A stretch of 64,000 nucleotides of DNA from Streptomyces sp. P9-A4 (GCF_036634195.1 NZ_JAZIFY010000001.1:3296501-3360500); one strand, 5' to 3'; shown: positions 26,261-34,825, counted from the first letter of the stretch. Notes: a model not told the origin generated them from the sequence alone. Translations and numbers: made by a program.

Positions 26261-27187
26261 TCACGGAATCAGGACGAGCTTGCCCCGCACATGCCCCGAC
26301 TCGCTCAGCTCCTGTGCCCGCGCGGCCTCCTTCAGGGGAAGCACCTCGGCGAGCCGGACCGTCAGACTGCCCTCGGCCGCCTGCCGGGCGTGGGACGCGA
26401 GCCCGGACCGTACCGACTCCTCCTCGCCCAGGACCCCCGAGAAGACGATCCCGTACCGCTCCGCGTCCGTGTCCGCGATCGTCACGATCCGCTCCTTCGG
26501 GGCGTCGTCCCCGCCGAGGAGCTCGATGGCGACCGGCAGCACCCCGTGGCCGGCGGCGTCGAAGACCGCGTCGACGCCACCGGGGGCGGCGGCCCTGACC
26601 CGGTCGGCAAGCCCGTCCCCGTACGCGACGGGGATCGCGCCGAGTTCGCGCAGGTAGGCGTGGTTGGACTCGGACGCGCTGCCGACGACCGTGATCCCGG
26701 CGGCGACGGCGAGCTGGACGCCCACTGAGCCGACGACCCCCGCGGCGCCGTGCAGGAACAGCGTCTCGCCCTCCCGTACGCCGATGAGGTCCAGGACGCG
26801 CTGCGCCGTCTCACCGGCGACCGGCAGGCTCGCCGCCGCCTCCCAGGAGAGCCCGGCGGGCTTGGGGGCGACGATCCCGGCGATGGCGTACTCGGCGTAC
26901 GCGCCGGTCTTCGTCCAGCCGAGGACCTCGTCACCGACGGCCACACGGGTCACGCCCGCGCCGACCTCGTCGACGGTGCCGGCGAACTCCAGGCCCGGGA
27001 CGGCAGGGAAGGTCGTCGGGTAGAACTCCTCGAGCCAGCCGTAACGGCGCTTCCAGTCCACCGGGTTGAGGCCGACGGCCGCGACCCGGACGCGTACCTC
27101 GCCGGGGCCGGGCTGCGGCACGGCGACGCCCGTCTCGTGACGCAGTACCTCGTGACCGCCGAACTCCTCGTACACGACCGCTTCCAT
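26261..27187 (-). CDS. NADP-dependent quinone reductase-like oxidoreductase (MDR superfamily)
   Basis: A 308-residue zinc-independent medium-chain dehydrogenase. GroES-like N-terminal domain (VGLNPVDWKRRYG, PGLEFAGTVDEVGAGV) and Rossmann fold with the nucleotide loop LHGAAGVVGSVGVQLA. There are no zinc-binding cysteines, as expected for quinone oxidoreductases. ATG 27187 has GGAGG 5 nt upstream. Probably reduces quinones or enones with NADPH. It is divergent from the LuxR-type gene at 27453 across a 265-bp gap that holds no other gene. Confidence 0.87.
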   Translation of the reverse strand: MEAVVYEEFGGHEVLRHETGVAVPQPGPGEVRVRVAAVGLNPVDWKRRYGWLEEFYPTTFPAVPGLEFAGTVDEVGAGVTRVAVGDEVLGWTKTGAYAEYAIAGIVAPKPAGLSWEAAASLPVAGETAQRVLDLIGVREGETLFLHGAAGVVGSVGVQLAVAAGITVVGSASESNHAYLRELGAIPVAYGDGLADRVRAAAPGGVDAVFDAAGHGVLPVAIELLGGDDAPKERIVTIADTDAERYGIVFSGVLGEEESVRSGLASHARQAAEGSLTVRLAEVLPLKEAARAQELSESGHVRGKLVLIP

Positions 27188-27452
27188 CTCAGCCTCCACA
27201 GTTCCCCGTTGCGACGTGCCCGCCCCTCGGCGCCACGCCACGGCTTCCGCCCTACGGCGTGTCCGCGCTTCGGCGCCACGCCGTCGCATCCGCTGACCGA
27301 CGGGCCCGCCCACCGGCGTCCCGTCGTCGCTTCCGCTCTCCGACGTCCCCAAGCCTGCGCCCCCGGCACCCCTCTCCCCGCCCTCCCAACGGCCAGTCCC
27401 ACCTGTCCGAAAGACCGGCCGCGCCCTGCCCGTTCGCCCGTACGCTGGCCGC

Positions 27453-28697
27453 ATGGACGCGCTCACCCTGACCGCCGCGTACGAGATCATCCGGCAGCCG
27501 CTCGGCTCGATCCTCCCCAAGGTCTCGGCCGCCCTCGCCCCCCTGATCCCGCACGTGGACGCGGCCGAACTCTCCACCCACTGCGCCCATTCCCCCTTCA
27601 AGGCGCTCGGCGGTACGACGCTGCTCACCTCCGCCGAACTCGCGCCGCTCCTCGCGGCCGGCGTGCCCGGAAGCCCCTGGCAGGGCCCGGCGACGATCGG
27701 CGGGCGGACCCGCGAGGTCGTCGCCGTCACCAGCCACGCGACCCGGCGCGGGGCGGTCCTCGTGCTCGTACGGGAGGACGGCGCCGCCCCGGCTGGCGCG
27801 GCCGAACTGGGTGTCGCACAGGCCCTGTGGGACCTGGTGTCCGGGCACTTCGACCGGTTCGCGACGGAGGCGATGCCGGGGGCGCTCGCCCGTTCCCGGG
27901 CGGCGGCCGACACCCGGGCCCGGGTGATCGCGGAGCTGACCGCCTCGCACACGGCGGCGCTCTCCGGGGTCCTCGGGGTGCTGCGCAGCCGGGCCCTCGA
28001 CGACACGACGGCCCGGACCACCGCGACCGATCTGGCCGCCTCGGCGCTGATCGAGATGCGGGCGGAGCAGCGCCGGGACCGGGCGCTCGCGGAGGAGCCC
28101 GCCGAGGACGCCTTCGAGCGGCTGGCCGGAGAGCTGCGGCCGATGCTGCGGCACAGCCGGGTCCGGCTCGACCTGGGCGCCCCGGACTCGACGCGCTCGC
28201 TCGCGGCGGACGTGGCGCACAGCGCGCGGGCGATCGTCAGGTCACTTCTCCTCATCGTGCTCGAACAGGACTCGGTGCGCCGGATCCACGTCGGCTGGCA
28301 GCTCACCGAGCACGAACTGCGCGCCTCGGTACGGGACGACGGCGCGGGCGCCCTCGCCCCCTGCGACCTGGGCGCGGGCACGATCAGGGACCGGCTGGAC
28401 GTGCTCGGCGGGCGGCTCGACATCGACGCGGTGGCCGGCTGGGGCACGACGATCACGGCCGTGATCCCGCTGGCGGCACCGGCCGCGCCGGTCGAGGCGG
28501 CGCACCCGCTGACCGGGCTCGGCGGGCGGGAGGTCGAGGTCCTGCGCCACCTGGCCCTCGGACACCGCAACCGGCGGATCGCGGAGGAGCTGCACATCAG
28601 CGAGTCGACGGTGAAGTTCCACGTGGCGAACATCCTGAACAAGCTGGGCGTCGACTCCCGGGGCGAGGCGGCGGCGTTGTTCCACGCGGCGGCGTAG
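27453..28697 (+). CDS. histidine-kinase-like protein fused to a LuxR DNA-binding domain
   Basis: A 414-residue cytosolic protein. The middle has a helical region like a dimerisation domain (about 165-210) and a degenerate GHKL ATPase half (VRDDGAGALAPCDLGAGTIR, LDVLGGRLDIDAVAGWGTTI, roughly residues 285-345). Residues 350-410 are a LuxR HTH (GLGGREVEVLRHLALGHRNR, ISESTVKFHVANILNKLGV). Thus a sensor-kinase-like module appears joined directly to an output domain without a receiver. The phosphorylatable histidine is not obvious, so ligand or ATP binding could control DNA binding directly (inference). It is divergent from the quinone reductase gene. Confidence 0.8.
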   Translation: MDALTLTAAYEIIRQPLGSILPKVSAALAPLIPHVDAAELSTHCAHSPFKALGGTTLLTSAELAPLLAAGVPGSPWQGPATIGGRTREVVAVTSHATRRGAVLVLVREDGAAPAGAAELGVAQALWDLVSGHFDRFATEAMPGALARSRAAADTRARVIAELTASHTAALSGVLGVLRSRALDDTTARTTATDLAASALIEMRAEQRRDRALAEEPAEDAFERLAGELRPMLRHSRVRLDLGAPDSTRSLAADVAHSARAIVRSLLLIVLEQDSVRRIHVGWQLTEHELRASVRDDGAGALAPCDLGAGTIRDRLDVLGGRLDIDAVAGWGTTITAVIPLAAPAAPVEAAHPLTGLGGREVEVLRHLALGHRNRRIAEELHISESTVKFHVANILNKLGVDSRGEAAALFHAAA

Positions 28698-28803
28698 GGC
28701 GGGAGCCGGTACGCACACGTACGCGGGCGCGTGGCCCCGGCCCCGCCCGGCCCCCAGCCCCGCCTCCGCCCCACTGTCAGTGCCGGGTGCCAGACTCGCA
28801 CCC

Positions 28804-30495
28804 ATGAGCGAGAGGTGGGCGCTGGCCGCCGAGGCGGAGGGGGACGGGGCACTGCTCGTCCCTCTCGGCCCCGACGGGCTGCCCGCCGGGGAGGTGCGGC
28901 GCGAGCCGGACCTCGTGGCGGCCGTACGGGCCAGGCCCGACGTGGCCCGCTGGGTGTGGCGGTCGACGGCCGAGGTGTACCCCCGGCTGCTCGCCGCCGG
29001 GGTGCGCGTCGAGCGCTGTTACGACATCGAGGACGCCGAGCAGCTGCTCCTGGGGCATGAGGGGCGGCTCGGCGAGCCCCGTTCGGCGGCGGCGGCCTGG
29101 GCGCGCCTGCGGGACGCTCCCGTACCGCCCGATCCGCCGCAGCGCGGTGCCGAGCCCGGGTCGCAGGACTCGCTGTTCGAGCCGCGCCCGACGGTGTCCG
29201 TACCGTTGGACGGGCTCCTCGCGGTCTACGCGGAGCAGCTGCGCCGGCACGACCGGGCGGAGCACCCGGGCCGGATGCGGCTCCTCACGGCGGCCGAGTC
29301 GGCGGGGATGCTGGTGGCGGCCGAGATGCACAGGGCCGGGCTGCCCTGGCGGGCGGACGTGCACCGGGACCTGCTGACGGAGCTGCTGGGCGAGCGGTAC
29401 GCGGGCGGGGGCGAGCCGCGCCGCCTCGCCGAGCTCGCGGACCAGGTGTCGGCGGCCTTCGGGCGCCGGGTCCGGCCGGACCTTCCCGCGGACGTGGTGA
29501 AGGCCTTCGCGGGAGCGGGCGTACGGCTGAAGTCCACCCGGCGCTGGGAGCTGGAGGAGCTTGACCACCCGGCGGTGGAGCCGCTGATCGCGTACAAGAA
29601 GCTGTACCGGATCTGGACGGCGCACGGCTGGTCGTGGCTCCAGGACTGGGTGCGGGACGGCCGGTTCCGGCCCGAGTACCTGCCCGGGGGCACGGTCAGC
29701 GGGCGCTGGACGACCAACGGCGGCGGGGCCCTGCAGATCCCGAAGGTGATCCGGCGGGCGGTGGTCGCGGACCCCGGCTGGCGGCTGGTGGTGGCGGACG
29801 CCGACCAGATGGAGCCGCGGGTGCTCGCCGCGATCTCCCGCGATCCGGGGCTGATGGAGGTCGCGGGGCACCCGGACGACCTGTACACCCGGCTCTCCGA
29901 CCGGGCCTTCTCCGGTGACCGCGACCACGCCAAGATCGCACTGCTGGGTGCGATCTACGGCCAGACCAGCGGCGACGGCCTCAAGAACCTGGCGGCGCTG
30001 CGGCGGCGCTTCCCGCGCGCGGTGGCCTATGTCGACGAGGCGGCGAAGGCGGGCGAGGAGGGCCGGCTCGTACGGACCTGGCTGGGCCGGACCAGCCCGC
30101 GGGCGGTGGGAGCGGGCGACGACGAGGAGGCGGGCCTGCCACAGGAGGGCGGCGAACCGGCTTCGGCGGAGGCCGAGTTCACCCCCGGGTACGCCTCGGG
30201 GAACGCACGGGCGCGCGGCCGGTTCACCCGTAACTTCGTGGTGCAGGGCAGCGCGGCCGACTGGGCGCTGCTGATGCTCGCGGCGCTGCGGCGCTCGCTC
30301 GCCGGGATGCGGGCCGAGCTGGTGTTCTTCCAGCACGACGAGGTGATCGTGCACTGCCCGGCGGAGGAGACGGAGGCGGTCGCTGCGGCGATCGGCGCGG
30401 CCGGGGACGAGGCGGGCCGGATCGCGTTCGGCGAGACGCCGGTGAGGTTCCCGTTCACGACGGCGACGGTCGAGAGGTACGCGGACGCGAAGTAG
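28804..30495 (+). CDS. family-A DNA polymerase with 3'-5' exonuclease-like region
   Basis: About 563 residues, the size of the short PolA-like proteins annotated in Streptomyces as bifunctional 3'-5' exonuclease/DNA polymerase. Motif A reads VVADADQMEPRVLAAI, the O-helix region is KIALLGAIYGQTSG and motif C is FFQHDEVIVHCP, so the polymerase acids are kept; motif A has D-Q-M-E-P-R rather than the usual Y-S-Q-I-E-L-R. The N-terminal 230 residues replace a standard exonuclease with a divergent form. It does not replace the essential PolI and may act in repair. ATG 28804 is the family start; no strong binding site is seen. Confidence 0.85.
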   Translation: MSERWALAAEAEGDGALLVPLGPDGLPAGEVRREPDLVAAVRARPDVARWVWRSTAEVYPRLLAAGVRVERCYDIEDAEQLLLGHEGRLGEPRSAAAAWARLRDAPVPPDPPQRGAEPGSQDSLFEPRPTVSVPLDGLLAVYAEQLRRHDRAEHPGRMRLLTAAESAGMLVAAEMHRAGLPWRADVHRDLLTELLGERYAGGGEPRRLAELADQVSAAFGRRVRPDLPADVVKAFAGAGVRLKSTRRWELEELDHPAVEPLIAYKKLYRIWTAHGWSWLQDWVRDGRFRPEYLPGGTVSGRWTTNGGGALQIPKVIRRAVVADPGWRLVVADADQMEPRVLAAISRDPGLMEVAGHPDDLYTRLSDRAFSGDRDHAKIALLGAIYGQTSGDGLKNLAALRRRFPRAVAYVDEAAKAGEEGRLVRTWLGRTSPRAVGAGDDEEAGLPQEGGEPASAEAEFTPGYASGNARARGRFTRNFVVQGSAADWALLMLAALRRSLAGMRAELVFFQHDEVIVHCPAEETEAVAAAIGAAGDEAGRIAFGETPVRFPFTTATVERYADAK

Positions 30496-30507
30496 GCGGG
30501 GAGGAGC

Positions 30508-30547
30508 GGGGAGTCGGAGAGGGAGGCAGCCTCCCTACCCACTCCCC
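30508..30547. terminator. nested hairpin between polymerase and anti-sigma-like genes
   Basis: GGGGAGT (30508-30514) pairs with ACTCCCC (30541-30547) and encloses GGGAGGC (30521-30527) with GCCTCCC (30529-30535). It lies between convergent genes. Confidence 0.65.
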
Positions 30548-30572
30548 CCGCCCCACCTCTCTCCACCGCTTC

Positions 30573-31883
30573 TCAGCGGCGGCGAGGCCCGATCTGCATG
30601 GGCAGCTTCTGCCACTTCGGGCTCAGCGCGATCGACTTCAGCTGCTCCATGGTGAGCGCGGGCTCGGCACGCGTGGCGGCCTCGTGCTGCGCCGCGGAGT
30701 TGAAGGCGGAGACGATGACCCGGAAGCCGTCGGGGGTGATGGTGTCGATGTTCCACCAGACGACTCCGGCGCCGCCCTTCTCACCGGCCTGCTGGGTGGC
30801 CCGGACCATCCGGCCGTCGGGCAGCGTGACGACGTCCCCGCCGCTGAAGAGTTCCGCGATCAGCTCGCGGGAGCCGGGCTGGACGTCGACCCCGACGAGG
30901 CTCGCCCCCTTGCCGTCGTCCACGACGAGGTAGCCGTGGCTGCCCTCGCCGCCCTTGCTCTTCACCGTGAGGCCCTGGGGCAGGAGGGACCGCAGGGCGT
31001 TCCTGACGGCGGTGCCGGTGGGCTCGGGGGTCTGCGGCTCGTCGTCGCCGCCGCCCGGCTTCTGCGGGACAACGGGCAGCCGCGCGAGCAGCGGGCGCCA
31101 GTCGTCGGCCGTGACAAGGTTCTTGAGCTGGGCGGGGGTGAGCGGCGGGTTGGCGCGGCTGATCGGGGCGCCCTTCTCGGCGGCGGCGTTGTACTCGCTC
31201 GCGTCGATGAGGAAGCCGTCCTTGGTGAGCAGGACAGCGCGCCAGCTCTTTGTCTCCTCTCGCTTGTCGGGGTACTCGTACCCCTGGAAGATCATGAGCC
31301 GGGAGCCGTTCGGCAGGTTCTGGGTCGTGCAGTCGTCAAAGGGGACGGCGACCTTGTCGGGGCAGGTGACCCGCTCCTCGCCGCCCTCGCCGCTGCCGGA
31401 GGCGCGGAAGAGGCCGACGGTGACGGCGGCCTTGCCCTTCCCGTCGTCGAAGACGCCGACGACCGCCCGGCCCGTGCCGCCGAGGTTGTCGAAGGTCCAC
31501 GCGCCCTGCGGGGTGTGGGCCTTGAGTACGGCGGCGATGTCCTTGACCGGGATCTCCGCGTCGGCACCCGGCTCCTTCGGGGAGTGGGCGGCGCCGTCGG
31601 CCTGGCTCGGCTGCGGGGGCGCCGCCACGGAGGCGGTCACCGGGGGCCCGGCGGGGCCGAACAGCGAGCCGCCGTAGACGCCGCCGACGCTGACGGCGGC
31701 GAGGGCGAGGACGCCGCCGGTCACGGCGAGGCGGCGGCGGACCAGGCGGCGCCGGCCGCGCCGGAGCCCGCCCTCGGCGAGCTCGCGCCGGCCGTCGGTG
31801 GCGAAGATGTCGCCGGTGCCGCGCAGGACGGCGCCGAGTTCCTCTTCGAATCCCTCGTGCTGGGGTCCTTCGTGCTGGGGCAT
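30573..31883 (-). CDS. membrane-anchored, anti-sigma-like protein with duplicated outer domain
   Basis: A 436-residue protein with a short cytosolic part, one membrane helix at about residues 50-72 preceded by a very basic stretch (RRGRRRLVRRR), and a large extracytoplasmic part. The outer part contains two related segments of about 150 residues: both carry a Gly/Lys-rich turn, a D-G-F-hydrophobic strand (LLTKDGFLIDASEYNAAAEK and ITPDGFRVIVSAFNSAAQH) and then LTPAQLKNLV or LTMEQLKSIA. It lies directly downstream of a SigE-family sigma factor gene, so a sensing or anti-sigma role is inferred. I do not recognise a catalytic motif. Confidence 0.75.
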   Translation of the reverse strand: MPQHEGPQHEGFEEELGAVLRGTGDIFATDGRRELAEGGLRRGRRRLVRRRLAVTGGVLALAAVSVGGVYGGSLFGPAGPPVTASVAAPPQPSQADGAAHSPKEPGADAEIPVKDIAAVLKAHTPQGAWTFDNLGGTGRAVVGVFDDGKGKAAVTVGLFRASGSGEGGEERVTCPDKVAVPFDDCTTQNLPNGSRLMIFQGYEYPDKREETKSWRAVLLTKDGFLIDASEYNAAAEKGAPISRANPPLTPAQLKNLVTADDWRPLLARLPVVPQKPGGGDDEPQTPEPTGTAVRNALRSLLPQGLTVKSKGGEGSHGYLVVDDGKGASLVGVDVQPGSRELIAELFSGGDVVTLPDGRMVRATQQAGEKGGAGVVWWNIDTITPDGFRVIVSAFNSAAQHEAATRAEPALTMEQLKSIALSPKWQKLPMQIGPRRR

Positions 31884-31938
31884 GTCGAATTCACCGTCTC
31901 CGGTTGATGGATGGCGGAAGTCTGGAAGGAACGGGTGC

Positions 31939-32029
31939 GCGGGTCCGCAGGTCAGCGGGTGTGCGCAGGTCTGCGGGTGCGCGCGGGTCCGCAGGTCAGC
32001 GGGTGTGTGCGGGTCCGCAGGTCAGCGGG
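31939..32029. repeat. direct repeats between sigma factor and anti-sigma-like gene
   Basis: Three copies of GCGGGTCCGCAGGTCAGCGG start at 31939, 31983 and 32009, with a degenerate copy between the first two. They occupy the 169-bp gap between the sigma factor stop and the next gene. Confidence 0.8.
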
Positions 32030-32052
32030 CCGCGCGGGCAGCGGGCCCTGGA

Positions 32053-32562
32053 TCAGCGGGTCGCGAACTCGGTGATGCTGCCGCCGAGGCGTTCCCGCAG
32101 CTTCGCGAGCGCCCGTACGGACCGGGTGCGTACCGCGGCGGAGCTGACGTGCAGGGTGTGGGCGGTCTCCTCGATGCTGCGGTCCTCCCAGTAGCGCAGC
32201 ACCACGACCGCACGGTCCTTGGGTGCGAGCCCGGCCAGCGCGTCGAGCAGCGCGATCCGGAGGGCCGGGTCCGCACCGCCGTCGGGGACGCGGTCGGGCA
32301 GTTCGCCCAGCGGACGCTCGGTCGCGGAGCGGCGCCGCTGATGGCTGAGGAAGGTGCGGACGAGGACGGTCTGGGCGTACGCGGCGGGGTTGTCGATCCG
32401 TGCGATGCGGCCCCAGAGGACGTACATCCGGCCGAGGGTCTCCTGAGCGAGGTCCTCGGCGAGATGGGTGTCACCGCTGGTCAGCAGGCATGCCGATCGG
32501 AACAGATGCCCAGAGCGGGCGGAGGCGAACTCCAGGAACTCGTCCGCGCGGGTCTTTCTCAT
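32053..32562 (-). CDS. SigE-family ECF RNA polymerase sigma factor
   Basis: A 169-residue sigma-70 factor of the small actinobacterial SigE/SigM-like family. Region 2 spans about 15-85 (ACLLTSGDTHLAEDLAQETL, VLWGRIARIDNPAAYAQTVL) and region 4 about 105-160 (ALAGLAPKDRAVVVLRYWED, IEETAHTLHVSSAAVRTRS). ATG 32562 has GGAGGGG upstream. The gene for a membrane protein that may be its regulator follows at 31883. A GAAAC/CGTC pair 18 bp apart on the minus strand at 32611-32637 resembles an ECF promoter and would allow autoregulation. Confidence 0.9.
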   Translation of the reverse strand: MRKTRADEFLEFASARSGHLFRSACLLTSGDTHLAEDLAQETLGRMYVLWGRIARIDNPAAYAQTVLVRTFLSHQRRRSATERPLGELPDRVPDGGADPALRIALLDALAGLAPKDRAVVVLRYWEDRSIEETAHTLHVSSAAVRTRSVRALAKLRERLGGSITEFATR

Positions 32563-32610
32563 GCCCCTCCATTCCCTCGGTCACGTGGTGTGGTCGCCGT
32601 ACACCTCACT

Positions 32611-32637
32611 GACGCGATGGGGGGCGGGGAATGTTTC
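32611..32637 (-). promoter_or_regulatory. possible ECF-type promoter of the sigma factor gene
   Basis: Minus-strand GAAAC (32633-32637) and CGTC (32611-32614) are separated by 18 bp, slightly longer than usual for ECF promoters, 50 nt before the sigma factor start. Confidence 0.3.
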
Positions 32638-32700
32638 AAGATTCTTCAGCTGTCTCCACTGGATGCGTCCAAATAGGATCAAAACGGGTAATCCTGGAGT

Positions 32701-33084
32701 ATGAACACTCTCAGCACAGCACAGACGCTGGCTGCGGGAGTCTGGCAGTCAGGCCTCGGGCAGGTCATCGGCGGCCTCGTGCTGGTCGCCGTACTGATCG
32801 CGGCGGTCTGGCTGGGCTTCCGGGTCCGCGACCGCGAATCCCGAACTCCCAAGCCCGACGAACAGCCGCACCGGCCGGAGACGGACCGGCTGCCCGGCGA
32901 GATGTCCGAGTACCGCAGGCCGGCCGAGATGCCACAGACGGACGGCGAGCACCGGCTCATGCCGTACCAGCTGAAGGAGTCGGCCACGGAGACGTCACCC
33001 GACCCGCCGAGCGAGGAGAAGCGCAAGTGGGGCGGGATCTCCAGCGGCGGCTTCGGCAGCGGAGGCACCGGGCACGGCGACTGA
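32701..33084 (+). CDS. DUF6479-like small membrane protein
   Basis: A 127-residue protein with one transmembrane helix (about 19-42, VIGGLVLVAVLIAAVWLGF) and a hydrophilic, Pro/Glu-rich cytosolic tail containing HRPET, EYRRPAEMP and HRLMPYQLK, a pattern that I associate with the Streptomyces DUF6479 family. Function unknown. The start ATG 32701 has CTGGAG upstream. It is divergent from the sigma factor gene and is followed after 15 nt by a second sigma-like gene, with which it may be co-transcribed. Confidence 0.75.
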   Translation: MNTLSTAQTLAAGVWQSGLGQVIGGLVLVAVLIAAVWLGFRVRDRESRTPKPDEQPHRPETDRLPGEMSEYRRPAEMPQTDGEHRLMPYQLKESATETSPDPPSEEKRKWGGISSGGFGSGGTGHGD

Positions 33085-33099
33085 CGGAGGTCACACCCC

Positions 33100-33969
33100 G
33101 TGAACGCGGACGAGGACGCCGCCTTCGAGAAGAACGGGCCGCGCCTGAGGGAGATCGCCCACCACCTGCTCGGCACAAGGGCGGAGGCGGACGAGACGGT
33201 GGCGGCTGCGGAAAGGACGTGGCGGGGGAGACGGCGGGACGCCGAGCGCCGCGCGAGCGGCGGCCCTGACGCCGACCCCGCCGTTCCCTCCGACCCCGAC
33301 GATCCGACCGCGGCGGTGGCCCGCGCCTGCCTGGCGGAACTCCGCACCCGGGAGAAACACCGCACGCACCCGTGGGACCCATGGGATCCCCGGGACCCAG
33401 GCGATCCCGAGGAGCGAACGCTCCTCACCGCCCTGAACCGCCTCACCCCCACGGAACGGGTGGCGTACGTCCTGCACGACCTCTTCTCCGTCCCGTACGA
33501 GGAAGTCGCACCGGTCCTGGAACGCCCGCCGGCCGTCGCGCGGCAGCTGGCCTCCCGGGCGCGCTACCGGGTGCGGGAGGCGGAGGAGATGCCGCAGCGG
33601 GACCTGCCGCGCCAGCGGAAGGTCGTGGAGGCCTTCCTGACGGCGGCGCGCGACGGGGACACGACCGCCCTGCGGGCGCTCCTCGACCCGGAGGTGGTGC
33701 TGCGGACGGACGCGGCCGACGGCGGGATCACGGCCACGGGGGCGCACGGCCCGGGTCCGGTGGCCGAGGCGGTCGCCGCGCCGGCGAGCACGGCCCGCCC
33801 GGCCCTGGTGGACGGAGCGGCGGGCCTGCTCGCGGACCCGGGGCTCGTACTCGGCTTCACGGTCCTGGAGGGCAGGATCACGGCAATCGACCTGCTGTCG
33901 GACGAGGAGCACCTGAACCACCTGGGCGTCCGGCTCACTCCCCCGGAGGACACCCGGCGCGAGAGGTGA
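33100..33969 (+). CDS. ECF41/SigJ-like sigma factor with SnoaL-like C-terminal domain
   Basis: A 289-residue sigma-like protein. Region 2 is short and unusual (LREIAHHLLGTRAEADETVA then an Arg-rich stretch), followed by a repeated WDP/RDP linker (residues 88-100), region 4 (LNRLTPTERVAYVLHDLFSV, EVAPVLERPPAVARQLASRA) and a C-terminal SnoaL-like domain beginning PRQRKVVEAFLTAARDGD. ECF41 factors carry a DGGGK motif in this domain; here DGGITA is found. Promoter recognition by region 2 may be impaired, so it could be a regulator or a degenerate factor. GTG 33100 has GGAGG upstream. Confidence 0.78.
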   Translation: MNADEDAAFEKNGPRLREIAHHLLGTRAEADETVAAAERTWRGRRRDAERRASGGPDADPAVPSDPDDPTAAVARACLAELRTREKHRTHPWDPWDPRDPGDPEERTLLTALNRLTPTERVAYVLHDLFSVPYEEVAPVLERPPAVARQLASRARYRVREAEEMPQRDLPRQRKVVEAFLTAARDGDTTALRALLDPEVVLRTDAADGGITATGAHGPGPVAEAVAAPASTARPALVDGAAGLLADPGLVLGFTVLEGRITAIDLLSDEEHLNHLGVRLTPPEDTRRER

Positions 33970-34026
33970 CACGAGCAGGCGGAAGGAATACGACTTTCCC
34001 CAGCTCCGCTTCACCCCGAAAACAAG

Positions 34027-34110
34027 AAAAACCCCAGGTCACGGCGAGTGAGTCCTAGGGTAATTCCGAGCCGCCTTCGGGATTCGAACCCGAGACCTAC
34101 GCATTACGAG
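34027..34110. repeat. attachment site, left end of the island (partial tRNA-Thr copy)
   Basis: These 84 bp match 47396-47479 with one mismatch (A at 34057, G at 47426). The copy covers the 3' 42 nt of tRNA-Thr up to the anticodon (34069-34110) and the tRNA terminator, but not the 5' half, so it is not a working tRNA. It is the fragment displaced by integration; the complete tRNA gene is at the other end. Confidence 0.92.
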
Positions 34111-34507
34111 GGCCTGCAAGATCATCCCGGCTGGTGTCAGGCGATGCCGCAGAATCCCGTTTCCGCTGATCAGAGGCTTGCGGCCGTGATCACCGTGACA
34201 CCTGGTCCGCGCCCGTGCCACTCAGTCCGCTCACGCAGCGCTCACGCAAGCAGGGTGTCCGACGACCGCAAAACCGCAGGTTGCTGGCCTTCGAAAGGCG
34301 ACCATCCGTACGGGTCCTTACTCCTGGCTCTGCGTGACTCGCCCCCGAGCCAGGGCCTCAAACCTCACGCCCCGGCTGGAGCCCAGGGGCCCAGGGCGCT
34401 TCCTTCCGATCACCGCGCTGGCCGATGAAGATGGCGGCGTGGTGGTGGTTTTGTCGTATCGGGTGGCTCCACCGCCGCTTCAAGCGGTTGCACGCGCGCG
34501 TGCGGTG
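34111..34507. other. non-coding left end of the island
   Basis: About 400 bp without a convincing gene. It holds two copies of GCTCACGCA (34229, 34240). Reading frames in it have no ribosome binding site or recognisable family, and I find no integrase remnant. Confidence 0.6.
34229..34248 (+). repeat. putative integrase arm-type sites, left
   Basis: GCTCACGCA at 34229-34237 and 34240-34248, 11 bp apart and both followed into CAAGC, as at the other end of the island. Located 119 bp inside the left attachment repeat. Confidence 0.6.
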
Positions 34508-34547
34508 AGGCAGGGCCCATCCAGCGAGATCTGGAAGGGCCCTGCCT
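34508..34547 (-). terminator. terminator of the small membrane protein gene
   Basis: AGGCAGGGCCC (34508-34518) and its complement (34537-34547) form an 11-bp stem, with CCA/TGG able to pair further inside. It is 17 nt after the stop of the gene at 34564-34767. Confidence 0.7.
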
Positions 34548-34563
34548 GGCCTTGCTGGGATCG

Positions 34564-34767
34564 TCAACCCTTGCTGATCAGGAGCCCTGCCATCGCGGCG
34601 CTCAACGTGAGACAGGCTCCAAACGCCGTGCCAGCCTTCAGCAGTACAGCTGGAAGAGGGTTGCCGCCGAGGTGGTGCAGTACGCCCGTGATCCCTCCGC
34701 AGATCACGGCCGTTTCCACGGCTACCACCCCGCTCAATACCCAGATGACGACGTACTCGTATGACAC
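34564..34767 (-). CDS. small two-helix membrane protein
   Basis: A 67-residue protein with two hydrophobic helices (about 5-28, VVIWVLSGVVAVETAVICGG, and 41-62) joined by HHLGGNPLP. GTG 34767 is chosen because AGGAGG lies 8 nt upstream; the frame extends to 34818 without a good site. A hairpin terminator follows. No family is recognised. It is divergent from the HTH-nuclease gene and might be a lysis, immunity or toxin-like small membrane protein, but nothing in the sequence proves that. Confidence 0.6.
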   Translation of the reverse strand: MSYEYVVIWVLSGVVAVETAVICGGITGVLHHLGGNPLPAVLLKAGTAFGACLTLSAAMAGLLISKG

Positions 34768-34825
34768 CTGCAGCCCTCCTTCGTCGTTGTCCGGACCTAC
34801 CTTCCACCCGGGATCCACACTTTTT

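Noticed and set aside
31939..32029. CRISPR array
   Set aside because: Only three to four imperfect units, irregular spacing, and no unique spacers or cas genes.
34069..34110. Left tRNA-Thr sequence as a second tRNA gene
   Set aside because: Only the 3' part is present; the 5' acceptor, D arm and half of the anticodon stem are missing.
34111..34507. Degraded integrase gene at the left end of the island
   Set aside because: None of the frames shows the R-H-R-Y tyrosine integrase residues or a serine recombinase motif.
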